NCBI GenBank assembly: GCA_964497925.1 | Contig: CAZCFE010000003.1 | Span: forward strand, 23,588 to 87,587 | From: CAIYWZ01 sp964497925 | GTDB lineage: Bacteria > Pseudomonadota > Alphaproteobacteria > CAIYWZ01 | Reading direction: 5' to 3' | DNA: 64,000 bases | In this document: positions 34,060 to 41,795 of the stretch, one piece after another | How the letters are laid out: each line of letters starts with the position of its first letter | Position numbering within the stretch: the stretch's first letter is position 1 | The notes under the pieces: model-generated | What the model saw: only the letters and a program-made list of their open reading frames with translations | Told to the model about the DNA's origin: nothing | The model's database searches: none | Position numbers and translations under genes: made by a program

Positions 34060-34558
34060 TATAGTGCAAATTGACATGCTTGAGATGGAGGCTTTTATTG
34101 GTAAAAATGGAGCAATCGATGCATCCTTGAAAAAAGAAGGGGATGGATGCAGTCCTATTGGCACATTTGGGTTTGCAGACCTTTATTACAGGCCAGATCG
34201 TCTTAATGAAATCGAAAAAGATATTGTAGAGAAAAGTCCATTAAATAAGCATCCCATCACCAAGAATTGTGGTTGGGGCGATGACGTGAACGATAGTGCC
34301 TATAATACTTATGTAAAACTTCCTTATGAATACTCACATGAAAGGTTGTGGATGGACAGAAGTGTTTATGATGCGTTTGTGGTGATTGATTACAACATCG
34401 CTCCAGTCGTAAAGGGAAAGGGAAGTGCTATTTTTATGCATATTCTTGACGATGGAACTCATACAGCAGGATGTGTGGCGTTTAAGCGTGAGAAATTTTT
34501 CAATGTGTTGAAAGGTTTATCTTTAACTTCAAAAATTACAATTGGGGGTCAAAAATGA
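34052..34558 (+). CDS. L,D-transpeptidase (YkuD-fold) family protein
   Basis: This 168-residue protein has the YkuD active site: His 130 in IFMHILDDG and Cys 141 in HTAGCVAF, preceded by the KKEGDGCSPIGTF segment that usually begins the domain. Such enzymes cross-link peptidoglycan stems or attach proteins to them. There is no signal peptide or membrane helix, which is common in this small subgroup (relatives of YafK/ErfK-like COG3786) but leaves its location unclear. It overlaps both neighbours by a few bases. Confidence 0.8.
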   Translation: MIDIVQIDMLEMEAFIGKNGAIDASLKKEGDGCSPIGTFGFADLYYRPDRLNEIEKDIVEKSPLNKHPITKNCGWGDDVNDSAYNTYVKLPYEYSHERLWMDRSVYDAFVVIDYNIAPVVKGKGSAIFMHILDDGTHTAGCVAFKREKFFNVLKGLSLTSKITIGGQK

Positions 34559-35811
34559 TTAAAACATCAACTCTTTCAAACGGCATTAGAATTGTAACTG
34601 ATTTTATGCCCCATATAGAAACTGCTTCTCTTGGAATTTGGGTAAATGTTGGAGCTAGATGTGAATCGAGAGAATTAAATGGCGCTTCGCATTTTTTAGA
34701 GCATATGGCATTTAAAGGAACGAAGACACGCAGCGCGAATCAAATCGCTTATGAGATAGAATCTTTGGGTGGTTATTTGAATGCTTACACATCTAGAGAG
34801 AATACAGCTTATTATGTCAAGATGCTTAAAGGTGATGTTGAAAAAGGATTTGAGATTCTTTCAGATATCTTATTTAACTCAGTTTTTGATGAATCAGAGT
34901 TTGAAAAAGAGAGAACGGTTATTTTGCAAGAGCTCTATCAAAGTTTAGATACGCCAGATGATATTGTATTTGATTATTTTCATCAAGCAGCTTTTGGGGA
35001 CAGTAGTTTTGGGCGACCAATTTTGGGGACGCAAGAAACCATTAATTCATTCACTCCTTGTAAAATTCAAGACTATATGAGAAATAATTATGATACAAAT
35101 AAAATGGTGCTATCTGTTTCTGGAAATATAGATCATGAGAATATTGTGAGGTTATGTGAGAAATATTTTTCTGCTATATCGAAAACAAATACTCAAAATT
35201 TAGAAAAAGCAGCTTATGTTGGAAGTGATTTTAGAAAGAAAAAAGATTTAGAACAAGCTCATCTTTTGCTTGGATTTGAAGGGTTTTCTTATGGCACCCC
35301 GGAATATTACGCCAGCGCAGTGTTATCAACTATTTTAGGTGGGGGCATGTCTTCCAGGCTTTTCCAAGAAGTTCGTGAAAAAAGAGGACTTGTATATAGT
35401 ATTTTTGCCTCAACATCAGCTTTTAAAGAAACAGGAATTTTTCAAATCTATGCAAGCTCTGGAGAATCAACAGCGCAAGATGTTATGCCTGTTATTTGTG
35501 ATGTTTTGCAAGATGTTGGTAAGAGTCTTATTCAAGATGAAGTTCAAAAGGCAAAAACTCAACTTAAGGCTTCGCTTATGATGGCGCTTGAAAGTTCGTC
35601 AGGAAGAGCAGAGTCAAAGGCGATGCAATTAATTAATTTTGATAGGATTGTTCCCATTTCTGAAATTCAAGAAAAAATTGAAGCTGTGAATCAAGAGAAG
35701 ATAAAAGAAGTTCTTTCATCTATGTTGCTCACAGTTCCAACTTTTACAGCCTTGGGGCCTATTGCGAAAATAGAGTCTTATGAAAGTATTCAAAAGAGGT
35801 TCGTTCGATGA
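34555..35811 (+). CDS. M16 zinc peptidase, mitochondrial-processing-peptidase-like
   Basis: A 418-residue member of family M16 (pitrilysin), subgroup close to mitochondrial processing peptidase beta. The zinc motif HFLEH is at residues 46-50, with the downstream Glu in ERTVILQEL about 75 residues later. The C-terminal domain carries LGGGMSSRLFQEVREKRGLVYSI, the substrate-binding segment. In alphaproteobacteria it is usually a cytoplasmic or periplasmic oligopeptide degrader; no signal peptide is seen. Its start overlaps the transpeptidase stop (ATGA) and its stop overlaps fdxA. Confidence 0.92.
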   Translation: MIKTSTLSNGIRIVTDFMPHIETASLGIWVNVGARCESRELNGASHFLEHMAFKGTKTRSANQIAYEIESLGGYLNAYTSRENTAYYVKMLKGDVEKGFEILSDILFNSVFDESEFEKERTVILQELYQSLDTPDDIVFDYFHQAAFGDSSFGRPILGTQETINSFTPCKIQDYMRNNYDTNKMVLSVSGNIDHENIVRLCEKYFSAISKTNTQNLEKAAYVGSDFRKKKDLEQAHLLLGFEGFSYGTPEYYASAVLSTILGGGMSSRLFQEVREKRGLVYSIFASTSAFKETGIFQIYASSGESTAQDVMPVICDVLQDVGKSLIQDEVQKAKTQLKASLMMALESSSGRAESKAMQLINFDRIVPISEIQEKIEAVNQEKIKEVLSSMLLTVPTFTALGPIAKIESYESIQKRFVR

Positions 35812-36125
35812 CTTATGTTGTGACAAGTGCGTGTGTGAATTGTAAGTATACGGATTGTGTAGAGGTTTGCCCTGTGGACTGTTTTTATGAGGGGGATAAT
35901 ATGCTTGTGATCAACCCTAAAGAATGTATCGATTGCGGTGTATGCGAAGTGGAGTGCCCAGCAGCAGCTATTCATCCAGACACAAAGCCTGATATGGAAG
36001 AATGGGTTGAGTTTAATCAGAAGTATTCAGATAAATGGCCAAGGATTACAATCAAAAAACCCGCACCAGAAGATGCGGATAGCTGGCTCGAAGTGCAAGA
36101 TAAAATGAAATATTTCAAAGAGTAA
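35808..36125 (+). CDS. fdxA: 7Fe ferredoxin FdxA
   Basis: This 105-residue ferredoxin has the [3Fe-4S] pattern CVNCKYTDCVEVCPVDC and the [4Fe-4S] pattern CIDCGVCEVECP, followed by the long C-terminal tail typical of alphaproteobacterial FdxA (NQKYSDKWPRITIKK, about 70-85). It acts as a cytoplasmic electron carrier. It overlaps the M16 peptidase gene by 4 bases and ends 71 bases before tRNA-Leu. Confidence 0.95.
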   Translation: MTYVVTSACVNCKYTDCVEVCPVDCFYEGDNMLVINPKECIDCGVCEVECPAAAIHPDTKPDMEEWVEFNQKYSDKWPRITIKKPAPEDADSWLEVQDKMKYFKE

Positions 36126-36196
36126 TATTAAAAAAGAAAAAAAAGATCTTTTTTCTTGCATTGTGTTTGTAAACCAGATATAAAGAATCACGATTT

Positions 36197-36283
36197 GCGG
36201 TCGTGGCGGAATTGGTAGACGCGCAGCGTTGAGGTCGCTGTGGGGGAAACCCTGTGGAAGTTCGAGTCTTCTCGACCGCACCA
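36197..36283 (+). tRNA. tRNA-Leu (anticodon GAG)
   Basis: The gene starts GCGGTCGTGGCGGAATTGGT and ends CGACCGC-A-CCA with CCA encoded. The anticodon arm CAGCG-TTGAGGT-CGCTG gives GAG. A class II variable arm and T-loop TTCGAGT are present. Length is 87 bases. Confidence 0.95.
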
Positions 36284-36327
36284 TTTTTTGTAAGCAACTA
36301 AACCTCTTTAACTTTACGAGCTGAAAA

Positions 36328-38511
36328 ATGACAAGAAAAATAGAATTCTCAAAAACTCACGATCCCCTTATTTTTCATAAGTTTCCAAAACCTGGAAAAA
36401 TAGAAGTTATTTCGACAAAACCACTTTCCTCTCAAGAAGACTTATCTCTTGCTTACTCCCCGGGTGTTGGTGAAGTTTGTATGGAAATTGATAAAGACCC
36501 TTCGAAAGTTTTCGATTATACGATAAAATCAAACCTTGTTGCCGTGATTACCAATGGTACCGCTGTTTTAGGGTTTGGAGATATTGGTCCTTTGGCGGCA
36601 AAACCTGTCATGGAAGGAAAAGGGGTTTTATTCAAAAAATTCGCAGGAATTGATGTTTTTGATATTGAAATAAATGAAAAAGACCCAAAGAAATTAATAG
36701 ATATTATTGCCTCACTGGAACCCACTTTTGGAGGTATTAACCTTGAGGATATCAAGGCGCCAGAATGCTTTGAAATTGAAAAAGTTTTAAAAGAGCGTAT
36801 GTCAATTCCTGTTTTTCATGATGATCAACATGGAACAGCGATTATTGTCGCGGCAGGGATTCTAAATGCATTAAGGCTTGTGAATAAGCCAATAGGTAGT
36901 GTGAGATTGGTTACCTCTGGGGCTGGAGCTGCAGCATTATCATGTGTAGACTTATTGATAGAGTTGGGTCTTGAACCTGAAAATATACTTGTGTGTGATC
37001 AAAAAGGTGTTTTATATGAAGGTCGTGATAATATGGACCGATTTAAAACTGCTTTTGCAAAAAATACACCATGTCGTAGTTTAAAAGATGCTTTGCAAGG
37101 AGCCGATATTTTTCTAGGGCTTTCTGTTGCGGGAGTCGTATCAGCTGAAATGATTTCAGGCATGGCCCAGAATCCAATTATTTTTGCTTTGGCGAACCCT
37201 GTCCCTGAGATTATGCCAGAAGAAATCCTTAAAGTTCGAAGTGATGCTATTATTGCCACAGGAAGATCTGATTACCCTAATCAAGTCAATAATGTTTTAT
37301 GTTTCCCATTCCTTTTTAGAGGGGCTCTTGATGTAGGGGCGACTCAAATTAACATGCCCATGAAAATTGCCTGCGTAAGGGCGTTGGCAGATCTTGTCTT
37401 GGAAGAGTCATCTGATATTGCAATGGCAGCGTACGTAGGTGAATCATTGGTTTTTGATCGTAATTATATTATCCCAAAACCTTTTGATCCACGCCTGCTG
37501 GTAAGAGTAGCTCCTGCTGTTATTAAGGCGGCAATGGAGTCTGGTGTTGCAACGCGTCCAATTGCGGATTTGGAAAAATATATATTGGATTTGAAAGGGT
37601 TTGTCTATAGATCTGGTCTTGTAATGCGACCTATATTCGATCAAGCAGAGCTTCATCCAAAAATAATAGTTTTCTCTCAAGGTGAAGATGAGCGTGTTTT
37701 AAGAGCAGCTCATCAAGGGATTGAAGAAGGATTTATAAAACCTATTTTAATCGCCGATTCAAAAGTGCTTCATGAAACAGCTCAAAAATTGAATCTAAAA
37801 TTAGACCCTTCCTTGGTAATTATAGAGGCTCTTGAAAATAGGGATGAGCAGGCAGCAAAGTTGGTCAAAGAAGGAAAAGCAGATATTGTCATGATGGGGC
37901 CAAAAGGTTTTTTCGAAGAACATAAAAAAACCTTGCAAGACATGTTACAAACATCTTCAGCTTCTATTTATTCTCTTATGATGTTGATTTTGCCAAAAGG
38001 GGTTTATTTTATTTCAGGAACTCATACACCTAGTATTAATTCTTCCAAAGATCTTTGTGTGATGGGGTCATCTTGTATTGAATTTGTTCAAAATCTTGGT
38101 TATGAACCCAAAGTTGCATTGTTATCCCATAGTCATTATGGTTCCACAGAGGACGAATCTGCAGTCAAAATGCGTGAATCTGTAACATTGTTAAGAGCGC
38201 TTTTTCCAGATCTAGATATTGATGGTGAAATGCATGCTGATGCGGCAGTATCTCCCAATGTTGCAGCAAAAACAGCCATTTACTCTTCACTTAAAGGTCA
38301 GGCAAACCTTTTGATTATGCCATCTCAAGAAGCAGCTCACATTAGCTATGGTTTATTGAAAAGCCTTGAAGATGGAATTGCTGTAGGGCCTGTTCTTTTG
38401 AACATGGACTATCCTGCTCAAATTCTGACTTCATCAATTACAACACGCGGAATTTTAAATCTTTCTGCATTAACTGTTTTAATGGCTCAAAAAGCTCAAA
38501 GGCCTTCCTGA
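36328..38511 (+). CDS. maeB: NADP-type malic enzyme with phosphotransacetylase-like domain
   Basis: A 727-residue MaeB-type enzyme converting malate to pyruvate and CO2 with NADP. The N-terminal malic domain has AYSPGVGEVC and the catalytic stretch GKGVLFKKFAGIDVFDIE, with metal ligands in FHDDQHGTAI. The Rossmann motif VTSGAGAAALSC follows. Residues about 430-727 are a phosphate acetyltransferase-like domain (IFSQGEDERVLRAA, MHADAAVSP, GILNLSALTVL), which regulates rather than catalyses in this family. Four bases overlap links it to mgtE. Confidence 0.95.
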   Translation: MTRKIEFSKTHDPLIFHKFPKPGKIEVISTKPLSSQEDLSLAYSPGVGEVCMEIDKDPSKVFDYTIKSNLVAVITNGTAVLGFGDIGPLAAKPVMEGKGVLFKKFAGIDVFDIEINEKDPKKLIDIIASLEPTFGGINLEDIKAPECFEIEKVLKERMSIPVFHDDQHGTAIIVAAGILNALRLVNKPIGSVRLVTSGAGAAALSCVDLLIELGLEPENILVCDQKGVLYEGRDNMDRFKTAFAKNTPCRSLKDALQGADIFLGLSVAGVVSAEMISGMAQNPIIFALANPVPEIMPEEILKVRSDAIIATGRSDYPNQVNNVLCFPFLFRGALDVGATQINMPMKIACVRALADLVLEESSDIAMAAYVGESLVFDRNYIIPKPFDPRLLVRVAPAVIKAAMESGVATRPIADLEKYILDLKGFVYRSGLVMRPIFDQAELHPKIIVFSQGEDERVLRAAHQGIEEGFIKPILIADSKVLHETAQKLNLKLDPSLVIIEALENRDEQAAKLVKEGKADIVMMGPKGFFEEHKKTLQDMLQTSSASIYSLMMLILPKGVYFISGTHTPSINSSKDLCVMGSSCIEFVQNLGYEPKVALLSHSHYGSTEDESAVKMRESVTLLRALFPDLDIDGEMHADAAVSPNVAAKTAIYSSLKGQANLLIMPSQEAAHISYGLLKSLEDGIAVGPVLLNMDYPAQILTSSITTRGILNLSALTVLMAQKAQRPS

Positions 38512-39920
38512 TGACAAACAAGCGAGATGAAAAAGAAGAGGATACTCCTATCATCTCGCCCGCTGACACTGTATTTACAGTTGGTGTGTCTCATGAAACA
38601 ATCGATCAAGTCCATGATGCATTGCAATCAGGTGAGAGTGATACAGTTGAAGAAATTGTATCCGATTTGCATGCTGCCGATGTTGCAGATCTTATTGAAA
38701 GGCTCGAAGATGGGGACCGTCACGATTTGGTTGAAGTCTTGCGTCAAAGTCTTGATGCGGAAGTCTTTTACTATTTAGAAGAAAATACACTCGAAGAAGT
38801 TGTTTCGCAACTTGGAAGTCATGATGTTGCTGCTGCAATATCAGAGCTTGACCCTGATGATGCTGTGACCATTATTGAAGAATTGGATGAAGATCGCAGG
38901 GAAGAGGTTTTAAGAGAGTTTCATCCACAAGATAGGGCCGCTGTTGAGAAGATATTGTCATATCCTGAAAACTCAGCAGGGCGACTCATGCGCTCGCGTA
39001 TGGCCGTGGTGAAATTGCACTGGACAATTGCACAAGTGATTGATTTCATGGCAGTTTCACAAGATTTACCTGATGAGTTTTTCCAAGTTTTCGTGGTGGA
39101 CGATCATCAAAAACCTGTAGGGCTGGTGTCTTTAAGCTCCCTATTAAAAGCGCCAAGAGATGAAAAAATTGAATCTTTTATCGAAGAGCGAGAGTTTAAA
39201 ACAATTCCAATCCTAACTCCAGATGAAGACGTGGCAAAGCTGTTTAAATATTATGGGCTTGTTTCTGCTCCTGTTGTTGATGAAGATGGCCGCTTGGTTG
39301 GTATGATCACTGTTGACGATGTGGTAGAAGTCATTGAAGAAGAGGCTGAAAAAGAGATTCTTCACAGCGGAGGTGTGGGGCGTTCAGACTTTCACGCAGG
39401 AATCAATGAAACAGTTTGGCTTCGCTTAAAGTGGCTTTTGGTTGCTCTTGTGAATACCTTTTTGGCTGTGTATGTAATCAGTCATTTTGAAAAAACTTTA
39501 GAAGGAACAATTGCTTTGGCTATTTTAATGCCAGTTGTTGCTGGAATGGGAAGTAGTGCAGGGATGCAGGTTGTCACTGTGATTGTGCGCGCCATGGCAA
39601 CAGATGAAATGCGTAATAATGAATACGTTCGGCCACTTTTTAAAGAAATTGGCGTTGCAACTATGATTGGCATTATTTTAGGAGCCATTTTTGGGGGGGC
39701 TGTGTATTTCTGGCAGGGAAGGCTGGATATTAGTATGGTGGTGTTCCTAGGTCTTCTTATAAACATGCTTTGGGGAGCGCTTGCCGGTGTTTTGATGCCT
39801 GTTGTTATCTCCAGGCTAGGGTTTGACCCCGCGCCAAGTTCGGGCCCCTTGTTGAGCTCGTCAACCGATATTTTCGGATTTGCAATTTTTCTAGGATTAG
39901 CTGTTTTATTGTTATCTTGA
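38511..39920 (+). CDS. mgtE: Magnesium transporter MgtE
   Basis: A 469-residue Mg2+ channel. The order is right: acidic N domain (about 45-160, rich in DDAVTIIEELDEDRREEVL), two CBS domains (about 160-285; VVDEDGRLVGMITVDDVVEVIEEE), the plug helix, and five C-terminal membrane helices with VAGMGSSAGMQVVTVIVRAMA and LWGALAGVLMPVV. The acidic N domain and CBS pair gate the channel by cytosolic Mg2+. The start overlaps the maeB stop. Confidence 0.95.
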   Translation: MTNKRDEKEEDTPIISPADTVFTVGVSHETIDQVHDALQSGESDTVEEIVSDLHAADVADLIERLEDGDRHDLVEVLRQSLDAEVFYYLEENTLEEVVSQLGSHDVAAAISELDPDDAVTIIEELDEDRREEVLREFHPQDRAAVEKILSYPENSAGRLMRSRMAVVKLHWTIAQVIDFMAVSQDLPDEFFQVFVVDDHQKPVGLVSLSSLLKAPRDEKIESFIEEREFKTIPILTPDEDVAKLFKYYGLVSAPVVDEDGRLVGMITVDDVVEVIEEEAEKEILHSGGVGRSDFHAGINETVWLRLKWLLVALVNTFLAVYVISHFEKTLEGTIALAILMPVVAGMGSSAGMQVVTVIVRAMATDEMRNNEYVRPLFKEIGVATMIGIILGAIFGGAVYFWQGRLDISMVVFLGLLINMLWGALAGVLMPVVISRLGFDPAPSSGPLLSSSTDIFGFAIFLGLAVLLLS

Positions 39921-39958
39921 CTTTTTAAAAAAAAGATATACAATGTATATATGTACAT
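39917..39958 (+). promoter_or_regulatory. mazEF promoter with overlapping palindromic operator
   Basis: TTGACT (39917-39922), a 16-base spacer and TACAAT (39939-39944) form a good promoter. The -10 is embedded in a palindrome, ATATAC-AAT-GTATAT (39936-39950), and a second palindrome ATGTACAT follows at 39951-39958. MazE-MazF complexes usually repress their own promoter, so these are likely operators. Confidence 0.6.
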
Positions 39959-39974
39959 CAGGGAGATTGGATTA

Positions 39975-40211
39975 ATGCTGACATCGCTTCAAAAATGGGG
40001 AAATAGTTTTGCTGTAAGAATTCCAGCAAGTTTTGTAAAAACGCTTCATATGCATTCCGGAACTCCTCTTGAAATTGTCATTGATGGAGATCGTATATCT
40101 ATTTTGCCTAAAACGCTTTCTTTGAATGAGCTTTTAGATAGAATAACGCCTCAAAATTGTCATGATCTTTTGTTGGATGATGCACTTCCTCAAGGAAAGG
40201 AAGAGTGGTAG
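39975..40211 (+). CDS. mazE: MazE-type antitoxin
   Basis: A 78-residue protein with an N-terminal AbrB/MazE fold (LQKWGNSFAVRIPASFVKTL, then GTPLEIVIDGDRISILPK) and an acidic C-terminal tail (about 50-78) suited to binding and neutralising MazF. ATG 39975 is preceded by GGGAG at about 9 bases; the in-frame ATG at 39951 falls at the expected transcription start, so it is unlikely to be used. The toxin gene overlaps its end by 7 bases. Confidence 0.88.
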   Translation: MLTSLQKWGNSFAVRIPASFVKTLHMHSGTPLEIVIDGDRISILPKTLSLNELLDRITPQNCHDLLLDDALPQGKEEW

Positions 40212-40537
40212 GCTATATTCCTCAAAGGGGGGATTTTGTTTGGATTGAGTTTGATCCTCAAAGAGGTATAGAAATTAAAAAACGTCGTCCCGCTTTTGTT
40301 ATTTCGCCCAAGGCCTACAATCAAAAAAGAGGGTTGATGTTGTGCATGCCCGTTACGAGTCAAATTAAGGGTTATCCTTTTGAGGTGATTGTAGAAACAC
40401 CTAACATTCAAGGCGCAATTTTGAGTGATCAAATTCAATCCCTTGATTGGTCTTTGCGTAAAGTGGAGTTTATTGAGCAGTCGAGTTTTGATATTTATTT
40501 CCAAGCAATAGAAAAAATCACCTTGCTTTTGCGTTAG
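40205..40537 (+). CDS. mazF: MazF-type endoribonuclease toxin
   Basis: A 110-residue MazF/PemK toxin, which cleaves mRNA at short sequence motifs when freed from antitoxin. Typical pieces are YIPQRGDFVWIEFDPQRG, KKRRPAFVISPKAYN with the conserved Arg, MLCMPVTSQIKGYPFEV with the Thr, and SDQIQSLDWSLRKV. The start is a GTG at 40205 within the last codons of the antitoxin gene, so translation is coupled. Confidence 0.92.
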   Translation: MVGYIPQRGDFVWIEFDPQRGIEIKKRRPAFVISPKAYNQKRGLMLCMPVTSQIKGYPFEVIVETPNIQGAILSDQIQSLDWSLRKVEFIEQSSFDIYFQAIEKITLLLR

Positions 40538-40600
40538 TTTGCGGCCGTTAACTTTTCGTTAACTATTTATTTCTTAATAATAAGTTAAAGGTGATTTTAT

Positions 40601-41638
40601 ATGATTAAATATTTTTTAATATTGACAATGCTTTCTGGATGCGGATATCAGGCACCTAAAGAGCTGAATCTGACAACGTTTTTATCAGATGCAATAGCGC
40701 AAAAAGATCCAGCTCCTTTTAGCGGGGTTATTTTGATTGATGTGCAAGATTGGCGTATTATTGACCGAGTCAAGTCTTACCGAAACACGAAGGTGCTTAA
40801 AAATCAGCTGTTTGTTTTAGGTGATGTTTCAAAGCAAATCACAGCGGCCATTGCTTTAAAATTGGTTGATGAAGGAAAATTGTCTTTGAATGCGCCAATC
40901 ACAACCTATATGCCAGAGCTTGGCAGCTGGGCCAAAAAAATCACCATTCATCATTTATTAAATCACACCTCTGGAATGGGTGAAGGGACAAGCATTGTTG
41001 GAAAAACCGGTCAATTTCTTTACAGCAACGGTGGATATGAGCTGCTTGGGCAAATCACAGCCAGAATAGAAGCAAAAACTTTCCCACAGCAAGTCAAAGC
41101 AATTGCTAAAATGTGTGATATGCAAGAAACATTCGCCAATGAAAAAGCGGATCCATTTTTCCTAAAATCTCTTCACCCAAATTTCGAGCAAGGGTGGGTT
41201 GAAGATAAAAAAGGTGCATTTTCAAGAAAAGATGTTCGCAAAGAGGTGTCTCAAAATCCATCTCTTGGCATTATTTCCACACCAGAAGACATGATGAAAT
41301 GGTCAAAATGTCTTCACACGGGTGATTTATTGTCACCTTCATCTTACCAAAAAATGATCACACCAGGTCCTCGTTTTAATCACAGATGGAGTGAAGATGC
41401 AAGATATGGATATGGTCTTCAAATCCAAAAAGCCTTTGGTTCTCTAGAAATTAGTCACAGCGGTAAAACGCGTGGGTTTAAATCAACGCTGATTTACTAC
41501 CCGCAAGAACAAGTTCATATCGTGATTATGGAAAACATCTCCCTTCATAATTCAAGTGAATCCAGAAATTTTGGTATGCACGACCGTGTTCGAAAAGTTG
41601 TGATCGACCGCATCTTAACTCCCCCAGTTTTGGATTGA
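40601..41638 (+). CDS. Class C beta-lactamase-fold lipoprotein with Asp in place of catalytic Ser
   Basis: A 345-residue lipoprotein (MIKYFLILTMLSGC, lipobox LSGC). The fold is clear: HHLLNHTSGM, YSNGGYELLGQI (YxN motif intact), and HSGKTRGFKSTLIYYPQ. The SxxK motif, however, reads GDVSKQ: the serine nucleophile is Asp while the lysine remains (the paralogue at 14544 reads GSITKQ). The codon is GAT at about 40823-40825. So it is probably not a hydrolase, though it could bind peptidoglycan fragments. It is a paralogue of the gene and relic at 14544-15757. It stands alone after mazEF. Confidence 0.8.
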   Translation: MIKYFLILTMLSGCGYQAPKELNLTTFLSDAIAQKDPAPFSGVILIDVQDWRIIDRVKSYRNTKVLKNQLFVLGDVSKQITAAIALKLVDEGKLSLNAPITTYMPELGSWAKKITIHHLLNHTSGMGEGTSIVGKTGQFLYSNGGYELLGQITARIEAKTFPQQVKAIAKMCDMQETFANEKADPFFLKSLHPNFEQGWVEDKKGAFSRKDVRKEVSQNPSLGIISTPEDMMKWSKCLHTGDLLSPSSYQKMITPGPRFNHRWSEDARYGYGLQIQKAFGSLEISHSGKTRGFKSTLIYYPQEQVHIVIMENISLHNSSESRNFGMHDRVRKVVIDRILTPPVLD

Positions 41639-41795
41639 TCGTTTCGCGAAAATTCTCCCTAAACAGATGAAAAATCCATCATTTTTATCGTTATTTTCTG
41701 TCAAATGAATTGCTTTTTGAGCTTGACGTGTGTGTAAAAATATGGCAAAGTGTTAGGGTTAGTTTACTGTATATGCAACAAAGGATAAAAAAGAA

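Noticed and set aside
36027..36297. Minus-strand frames over tRNA-Leu
   Set aside because: They are antisense to the tRNA and the fdxA end; a common tRNA-shadow artefact.
41723..41756. Promoter with TTGACG upstream of the giant gene
   Set aside because: No acceptable -10 lies at 16-18 bases from the TTGACG; the evidence is too weak to list.
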